Shown here: in pieces, positions 59,838 to 64,000 of the stretch | How the letters are laid out: each line of letters opens with the position of its first letter | Numbering within the stretch: position 1 is the stretch's first letter | DNA from: Odiellus spinosus | Lineage: Eukaryota > Arthropoda > Arachnida > Opiliones > Phalangiidae | Direction of reading: 5' to 3' | NCBI GenBank assembly: GCA_963920705.1 | Contig: OY987225.1 | Span: 13,038,829 to 13,102,828, forward strand | DNA: 64,000 nucleotides | The notes under the pieces: generated by a model | The model's input: the letters and a program-made list of their open reading frames with translations, nothing else | Database searches by the model: none | What the model was told of the DNA's origin: nothing | Made by a program: the position numbers and the translations under genes

Positions 59838-60988
59838 TTAGCTTTATCGCTAAGATGTTCTTGATGAGCTATGGCTACGACCAAAGATCTAGCGAGACAA
59901 ATATTATCACGATTGACAATTCGAAGGACGCCCCGCCTGTTTCGCGAAAACATATCGTATGTTTTTATGCCTTTCGGGGCGGCTCGTCCGTAGCCCTCGG
60001 GTAAGCGAACAATATGGAACGATAACTGTATGGGCCCCAAAAAGAATTGTTCCAGCTCATCGTCATACAGGATTTCCTCGAGTTGATTAAGAACGTCCGT
60101 AACATCGATTTGGTCGGCTCGTTTGAAAGAAAGTTCAATTTCACCCCGGCGAGGAAGACTTAAACTACTGACTGTGATCTGTACCATATCGGAAGGCGCA
60201 ACCTGATCGAGTATGGCTTGCACTGCGTTGTTTAAGCCTTGAACTAGATCGTCAATTATTCTAAGGATGATCTTTAATCCGAGCATGTTGAACCGGGGGT
60301 AAAGCTGTTCAGTTTGATCTACAATTTCACAGAACGGTAGGGGGCCGATGGGTGCCATGACCTCGGGTCTACCTTGACCGACTTGACCATCTTCTTGGGG
60401 CGAAGGCGGTATGCCCAGATCTTCTTGGGGCGAAGGCGGTATGCCAAGATCTTCTTGGGGCGAAGGCGGTATGCCTAGATCTTGGGAGGCGTCAGGGTGT
60501 TCGGCATAGTAGCCCTCGACAATCCGATCGTTCTGACTACTCCTGAAATCGGCAATCATGGCTTCGTCGTCATCCGTTACGTTTTCGTAATCCAACATCG
60601 CGGCCATTTGGCGATCGTCAGCCGTATTCATCATCGCGGCATCATCGGCTTGCATTTCGAACTCGTGTTTTCGAGTTTCTATCCGGTGTTGGTACGTGTC
60701 GAATAGTCTGCGCGGAATGTTGTTTCTAAATTCTTCCAACTCAACGATAGAGTGACAATCTTCGGGCGATCGGGGGACCGTTTTCATGTAGTCGAGTATA
60801 TCCAGAAACGTCTGGATGACGTTTACACTCATTAGACGGATAAAGGCGGGTAATGAATCAGGAACATTCGTAGGATCGATTTTTAGACAAACGCAGAGAA
60901 AAAAATAGAAATGGTAAACGTTTTCGATGGCCCAGGGCCTAACGCACCTCATCTCCTCCAAGTACCACGTTAATGACTCGATATCCAT
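59816..60988 (-). CDS. PolB N-terminal region, separated by a frame break
   Basis: 390 codons from the ATG at 60988. The C-terminal ~120 residues (SLPRRGEIELSFKRADQID, GPIQLSFHIVRL, GVLRIVNRDNICLARSLVVA) match the N-terminal region of Polinton PolBs, so this is not a separate gene. An internal disordered linker holds three 10-residue repeats DLGIPPSPQE. The frame ends at a TAG just after CTC plus A8, while polymerase coding continues in the -1 frame. Either one base was lost from the A-run (mutation or sequencing error), or a -1 ribosomal frameshift on A-AAA-AAT is used. Together the parts make roughly 1,500 residues, which is normal to long for the family. Confidence 0.8.
   Translation of the reverse strand: MDIESLTWYLEEMRCVRPWAIENVYHFYFFLCVCLKIDPTNVPDSLPAFIRLMSVNVIQTFLDILDYMKTVPRSPEDCHSIVELEEFRNNIPRRLFDTYQHRIETRKHEFEMQADDAAMMNTADDRQMAAMLDYENVTDDDEAMIADFRSSQNDRIVEGYYAEHPDASQDLGIPPSPQEDLGIPPSPQEDLGIPPSPQEDGQVGQGRPEVMAPIGPLPFCEIVDQTEQLYPRFNMLGLKIILRIIDDLVQGLNNAVQAILDQVAPSDMVQITVSSLSLPRRGEIELSFKRADQIDVTDVLNQLEEILYDDELEQFFLGPIQLSFHIVRLPEGYGRAAPKGIKTYDMFSRNRRGVLRIVNRDNICLARSLVVAIAHQEHLSDKANVSLKKN
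59820..59827 (-). other. A8 run at the PolB frame break
   Basis: Coding-strand context CTC followed by eight A and TTAG. The upstream frame terminates here and the downstream PolB frame is -1 relative to it. The heptamer A-AAA-AAT fits the X-XXY-YYZ slippery pattern in the upstream frame. Confidence 0.75.
60391..60480 (-). repeat. Three in-frame 30-bp repeats in PolB linker
   Basis: Three units of CTTCTTGGGGCGAAGGCGGT plus ten bases (60391, 60421, 60451), differing at one position, each coding DLGIPPSPQE on the minus strand. Probably a young expansion in a disordered region. Confidence 0.95.
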
Positions 60989-61278
60989 TTCAGAAGTATA
61001 ATTTAGCTAAACTATACTAAGCTATGCACTTTGAAAAACTAAATTACACGTTAAGAAACACCTTAAGAAACTATTGCGGAATAACAAAGATGCTTTACAC
61101 CCGGCGACTCTGCAGTTTTTATCAAGTGTAAGGTATCAGTCCGGAGGTCCTCCCGATATAGAGGTTACGACTCCCGATATAGGGGTTACGACTCCCTACC
61201 CTCCGTTATTCCGTAGGCCTTGTACTTGGGTTAAGAGGGGACTCTATTGCTATCCCACATATAAAACCTAAGTGTGCA
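60989..61278. other. Divergent gap between PolB and the rightward genes
   Basis: This 290-bp region should contain promoters for both directions. A tandem pair of 21-bp units (TCCCGATATAGAGGTTACGA at 61151 and a near-identical copy at 61172) may be a binding-site repeat. ACATATAAAA at 61256 is too close to the next ATG to serve as its TATA. A 65-codon plus-strand frame here has no ATG. Confidence 0.45.
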
Positions 61279-61644
61279 ATGCAGGAATACCTAATTTCCC
61301 GCGTCGTCTTACGAACGGTATTGCCTTATTATATATTGAACACACCTGACCAAAGAGTAGAAGGTACTTTAGAAATTAGAGTTGCGGATGTTCTTTTTAT
61401 CGATCTATTTTCGAGGTCATCCGAAGAGACGCCTTGGATTGAAACGTGTCCCAACCCGTATCACGCCTCGAGGGCGGTCGCGCCAGGCGATTTCCATCCA
61501 AAGGATCTTAAGCCGCTTTTTTACATCTTTTTAGCTATTGTAGTAAAAGATGCTGAAAGGATTGAAACATATGTCACAGCCCGTATTGCGCCCAAGGAAG
61601 AATTAGAAACGGCCAGGGCCCTCTTGAACCATCTCTTAAAATAG
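61279..61644 (+). CDS. Unrecognised Polinton protein, 121 aa
   Basis: ATG-started frame with no family recognised. It has mixed alpha/beta composition, a hydrophobic stretch at KPLFYIFLAIVVKD (about residues 78-91) and no signal peptide. TCPNPYHASR has one C and one H but no clear zinc pattern. It is the first of the plus-strand genes, opposite to the capsid/replication block. A poly(A) signal AATAAA lies at 61879-61884. Lack of repeats and balanced codon use suggest a real gene. Confidence 0.5.
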   Translation: MQEYLISRVVLRTVLPYYILNTPDQRVEGTLEIRVADVLFIDLFSRSSEETPWIETCPNPYHASRAVAPGDFHPKDLKPLFYIFLAIVVKDAERIETYVTARIAPKEELETARALLNHLLK

Positions 61645-61944
61645 ATCCTTTCAGAAAAGCACTAAAACTTGTTATTCTCCAAAAAATTTATTTTCGGTGT
61701 CAAAAGATGCGCCGATTCTTGAAAAAATCTAGAAACTTAAACAAACGATGCTTTATAACCTGCGGCCATCTTAAAATGCAAGGGATTCTAAAAGTACTAA
61801 AGCTTGTTATTCGCAACTTCAACATCCTATCATCCCTTTTCTAGGGGGACGAGGAAATTATATTCAAATCTATTTTTGAATAAAACCGTTGTAGCATTCA
61901 TAAAGACTCTCATTACGCGTCAGACATTTGCTTGGTAACAAAAA
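61645..61944. other. Gap with duplicated motif
   Basis: Contains a diverged direct repeat: CACTAAAACTTGTTATTCTC near 61661 and GTACTAAAGCTTGTTATTCG near 61795, about 135 bp apart, each following a gene-end-like region. AATAAA at 61879-61884 probably ends the 121-aa gene. No other gene seen. Confidence 0.45.
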
Positions 61945-62088
61945 ATGATCCACTGGTTAAATATTGCCACCGCTGCTGGCGCCTCATTCGACCCTGAATA
62001 TATCTCTATCGCCTCAGTTTTGGAAGCAGTCAATCGCGATATTTTAACGAAGCAAGATGTTGGGTCTGTTTTTCGACGCTGTATTTGA
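61945..62088 (+). CDS. Possible small protein, 47 aa
   Basis: ATG-started short frame (MIHWLNIATAAGASFDPEYI...) ending in TGA, overlapping the start of the 128-aa membrane protein by 32 bases. It has an even, protein-like composition but could be an upstream open frame. No family recognised. Confidence 0.3.
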   Translation: MIHWLNIATAAGASFDPEYISIASVLEAVNRDILTKQDVGSVFRRCI

Positions 62089-62443
62089 CGCTATATTCGA
62101 AGTAATCGTGACATATCCTCTCTTCACGCTCTTCACGATACTAATTACGTGGCTGTTTCTAATGGCTCTACCAACGGAGTACTTTGCGGCCTTTTTCCTG
62201 GTGCTTATTAGCCCCATAAGTGTATCCATTGCCATTGTGGTTAGTCTAATTCAAGGGGACATGTACTGCTTGATCGTCATCTTAGCCCCGTACTTGTGGA
62301 TATCTCTACTAATCTTTCAAGTGATACGAAAAATTGCGCTTGTGCCTTACACCTTGGGAGAGATGCTCTACAATGTTAGCCTGGACTATTATTTTCAAAC
62401 TTTAGTGAAATTATCTCGAGTAAACGAACATTCTTTTAATTAA
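62057..62443 (+). CDS. Putative multi-pass membrane protein, 128 aa
   Basis: Strongly hydrophobic with about three to four membrane spans: VTYPLFTLFTILITWLFLMAL, FFLVLISPISVSIAIVVSLI, CLIVILAPYLWISLLIF. It ends in a short polar tail. No family recognised. In a virus-like element such a protein might be a viroporin-like or host-interaction factor, but nothing in the sequence shows this. It sits in the accessory right block. Confidence 0.5.
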   Translation: MLGLFFDAVFDAIFEVIVTYPLFTLFTILITWLFLMALPTEYFAAFFLVLISPISVSIAIVVSLIQGDMYCLIVILAPYLWISLLIFQVIRKIALVPYTLGEMLYNVSLDYYFQTLVKLSRVNEHSFN

Positions 62444-62669
62444 TTAATTTATCTAACCTAACTGTTATCAAGAAAATGGGTGCCGGTGACGTCAAGGGGG
62501 AAATCAAACCTTCCCTCCCCGCGCTTTAATATAAGCCACCGGTTATCCCAAACCCATTTAGGTCTCGTAGCTAGGAGCGTCTTCAAAACTGTTTGCCCCT
62601 TTAGAGAGTGCGGATCGTAATTTCTAAGCGCCGGAAATATCTCTACTTGTCGAAACTTGTTTAAACAAA
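62444..62669. promoter_or_regulatory. Putative promoter of the right-end gene
   Basis: TTTAATATAAGCC near 62524-62536 is a TATA-like box on the plus strand. The ATG at 62670 has a good context (ACAAAATGG). No other gene seen. Confidence 0.35.
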
Positions 62670-63433
62670 ATGGATACCTACGAAACTCTAAAACGAAAAA
62701 TTCCATTGAAACAGAAAAAAATAAACGCCCGCTCCATCTTGGTGATCAAACATTCTTGAGTTTCGGATTTGGAAGAGATCTTAACGTCGAAGTACGATTA
62801 TGTCGAAAATCCGATATAAAGGGCGATATCCCACGTTTTGAATCAGATATAAAGTGTGATACCATACGTTTTGATACCGTAACCTGGGAAGCCCTGTCGG
62901 ACAAAATCGGACCCCTAAGCGGCTGGACTACTTGCAACGATTCCACGTCTTACGACTCTATCCTAAGCAAAACCTCGGACTTGTCCGTTTCGGCCCACGC
63001 CACCCAAGGTAACTTAAAGTTCGAATTTCAAGGCGTAAACGGATACCAGTTCACCCTCAACGCTGTCGAAGCTAACGAATTGAACCGCCTGATGATTTAC
63101 ATCAATGCGCACATTAAGAGATTACAAGAACACGATCACGTTTTTCGGGCCATGGTTAATGTTGTGACATTTAATTTACGCCAAGTTTACGGCTTAATCT
63201 TGCCGGACTGTGAATATCTATCCGGGTTCAACGAAGTGGAAGATCATCAACTTTTCGATATGGTAATGACCTATTTTTCCACGTATGTTTCTCCTTTTAA
63301 AATTATCACGGAGTTTGAAACACAACTAAGTTTAAAAGATTTAAATAACGATTTCCACGCTTTTAATATATTCTCCATAATTATGGGCCAGACGTGTTTT
63401 TTAAAAGATAAATTAGTGTGTTTCTCCTTTTAA
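62670..63433 (+). CDS. Unrecognised right-end Polinton protein with a frame break
   Basis: The long frame (open from 62657, stop at 63431-63433) has no ATG for its first ~145 codons. The best start is ATG at 62670 (MDTYETLKRKIP), which lies in another frame and stops after 29 codons. The two frames meet at an A7 run (62715-62721), so the gene seems broken by one base there, like PolB. The protein has two similar modules, each beta-rich then helical: RDLNVEVRLCRK...VTWEALSDKIGPL and DLSVSAHATQGNLKFEF...ANELNRLMIYI. This is reminiscent of a PC4-like single-stranded DNA binder, but not enough to name it. Its stop lies 6 bp from the inner TIR edge and it would use the TIR poly(A) signal. Confidence 0.5.
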
Positions 63434-63438
63434 AATTG

Positions 63439-63979
63439 GAGGATCGGATTAATTATTACGCGATAGATAAAATACGATTCAAAATGAGAATCTATCATTG
63501 CGGTATTGTACTTGAACCCATTTTAAAGTTGTTTTTAAATAAAAATCTGAAACCATATTTTGGTGTGTTGTGTGTCATTTTCTATTCTTTCAGGGCGAGC
63601 AACGGATGTAAGTTACCTCCCCAAAATTGAGGGGTCCATACCCCCTAGGTTCCCCAGAATCGACCTTTCGGGAAAAGGGAATTTATATTTAATTCCTATA
63701 TAACACCTCATAGGTGGCGCCCCCCCCCGATCCCCCCCCCCCCCCCAAAAAAAAAAGTACCAAATACGAAAAAAAAAAAAAGATAAAAAAAGGATCCAAT
63801 AGGTCGGCGACAAAAACGACCCTCGTTAAGTCTCCTTCCTGCCTTCTACAGTACCCGGGTTTTATAAATCCGGACGGATCGACGGAAGGGGGAAAAAATA
63901 CGGAAGGGGGGGAGAAATGCACTGTGGAAGGCAGGAAGGAGAGATACGGGTAGGGTTTTATACTGGCCTACTTATCTCT
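63439..63979 (-). repeat. Polinton right terminal inverted repeat, 541 bp
   Basis: Reverse complement of 47651-48188, with differences only in homopolymer lengths. It begins 6 bp after the stop of the right-end gene and ends CTTATCTCT followed by TATGGG. Confidence 0.95.
63538..63543 (+). terminator. Poly(A) signal AATAAA in right TIR
   Basis: Mirror of the left-TIR signal, about 105 bases after the stop codon of the right-end gene. Confidence 0.55.
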
Positions 63980-63985
63980 TATGGG
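63980..63985. repeat. Target-site duplication, right copy (TATGGG)
   Basis: Identical to 47645-47650 and directly adjacent to the right terminus. Confidence 0.92.
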
Positions 63986-64000
63986 GAAGAAATCGACTGC
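63986..64000 (+). repeat. 22-bp minisatellite resumes after the Polinton
   Basis: GAAGAAATCGACTGC continues a unit like the one at 47625 (AGGGGAATAAATCGACTGC) in the same orientation. Only a fragment lies in the window. Confidence 0.7.

Larger units (their letters stand above)
47651..63979. mobile_element. Complete Polinton/Maverick element, 16,329 bp
   Basis: The element is bounded by 5'-AGAGATAAG...CTTATCTCT-3' and a 6-bp duplication on each side. It encodes the diagnostic Polinton set: protein-primed DNA polymerase B, retroviral-type integrase with chromodomain, A32/FtsK-like packaging ATPase, adenain-like protease, double jelly-roll major capsid protein and jelly-roll minor capsid protein. 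It also carries small conserved virion-type proteins, a BIR/IAP-like protein and rightward genes I do not recognise. Structural and replication genes are nearly all on the minus strand. The TIRs differ only in homopolymer lengths. Coding breaks are seen only in PolB and in the right-end gene, both at A-runs. Confidence 0.96.

Noticed and set aside
62458-62946. Two minus-strand frames at the right end
   Set aside because: Antisense to the right-end gene and its promoter; no features.

Overview
The window looks like a chromosomal piece of an animal, most likely an arthropod or other invertebrate. It holds a long AT-rich satellite array, an intron-bearing gene with consistent GT/AG junctions, an arthropod-style Inr element, and a complete Polinton/Maverick (virus-like giant transposon). 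Nothing is prokaryotic. The species cannot be named from sequence alone.

Layout. (1) 1-37004 is one uninterrupted head-to-tail satellite of about 149-bp monomers (roughly 250 copies), organised into higher-order repeats. (2) At 37005 the satellite stops at a sequence starting CACTCT, followed by about 450 bp of short inverted and direct motifs like the subterminal repeats of CACTA/EnSpm-type transposons. (3) 39050-41497 (minus) encodes an 815-residue zinc-finger protein resembling an animal transposon transposase. Head-to-head with it, 42056-47251 (plus) holds a ten-exon gene whose exons all join in phase into about 588 residues; it resembles the transposon-associated family annotated as 'SAMD3-like'. 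I infer that 37005 to beyond this gene is one CACTA-like element whose right end lies outside the window. (4) 47405-47650 is a 22-bp minisatellite. (5) 47651-63979 is a Polinton of 16,329 bp inserted into that minisatellite, with 538/541-bp terminal inverted repeats and a 6-bp target duplication TATGGG on both sides. The minisatellite resumes at 63986.

The Polinton has a leftward block (PolB, packaging ATPase, two small conserved proteins, chromodomain integrase, minor capsid protein, basic protease-site protein, major capsid protein, adenain-like protease, a conserved unknown, a half-BIR protein and a full BIR/IAP-like protein) and a rightward block of unrecognised genes. PolB and integrase would replicate and insert the element. 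The two capsid proteins, ATPase, protease and processed small proteins form a virion-building set. The BIR protein could block host apoptosis. The TIRs are identical except in homopolymer lengths, and the only coding breaks (in PolB and in the right-end gene) fall in A-runs. The insertion is therefore probably recent, or these breaks are sequencing errors.

Most notable observations: the exact Polinton boundaries; the BIR gene pair; a perfect 39-bp hairpin downstream of the capsid-accessory genes; shared adenain-like cleavage motifs; and the CACT-type junction at the satellite edge.
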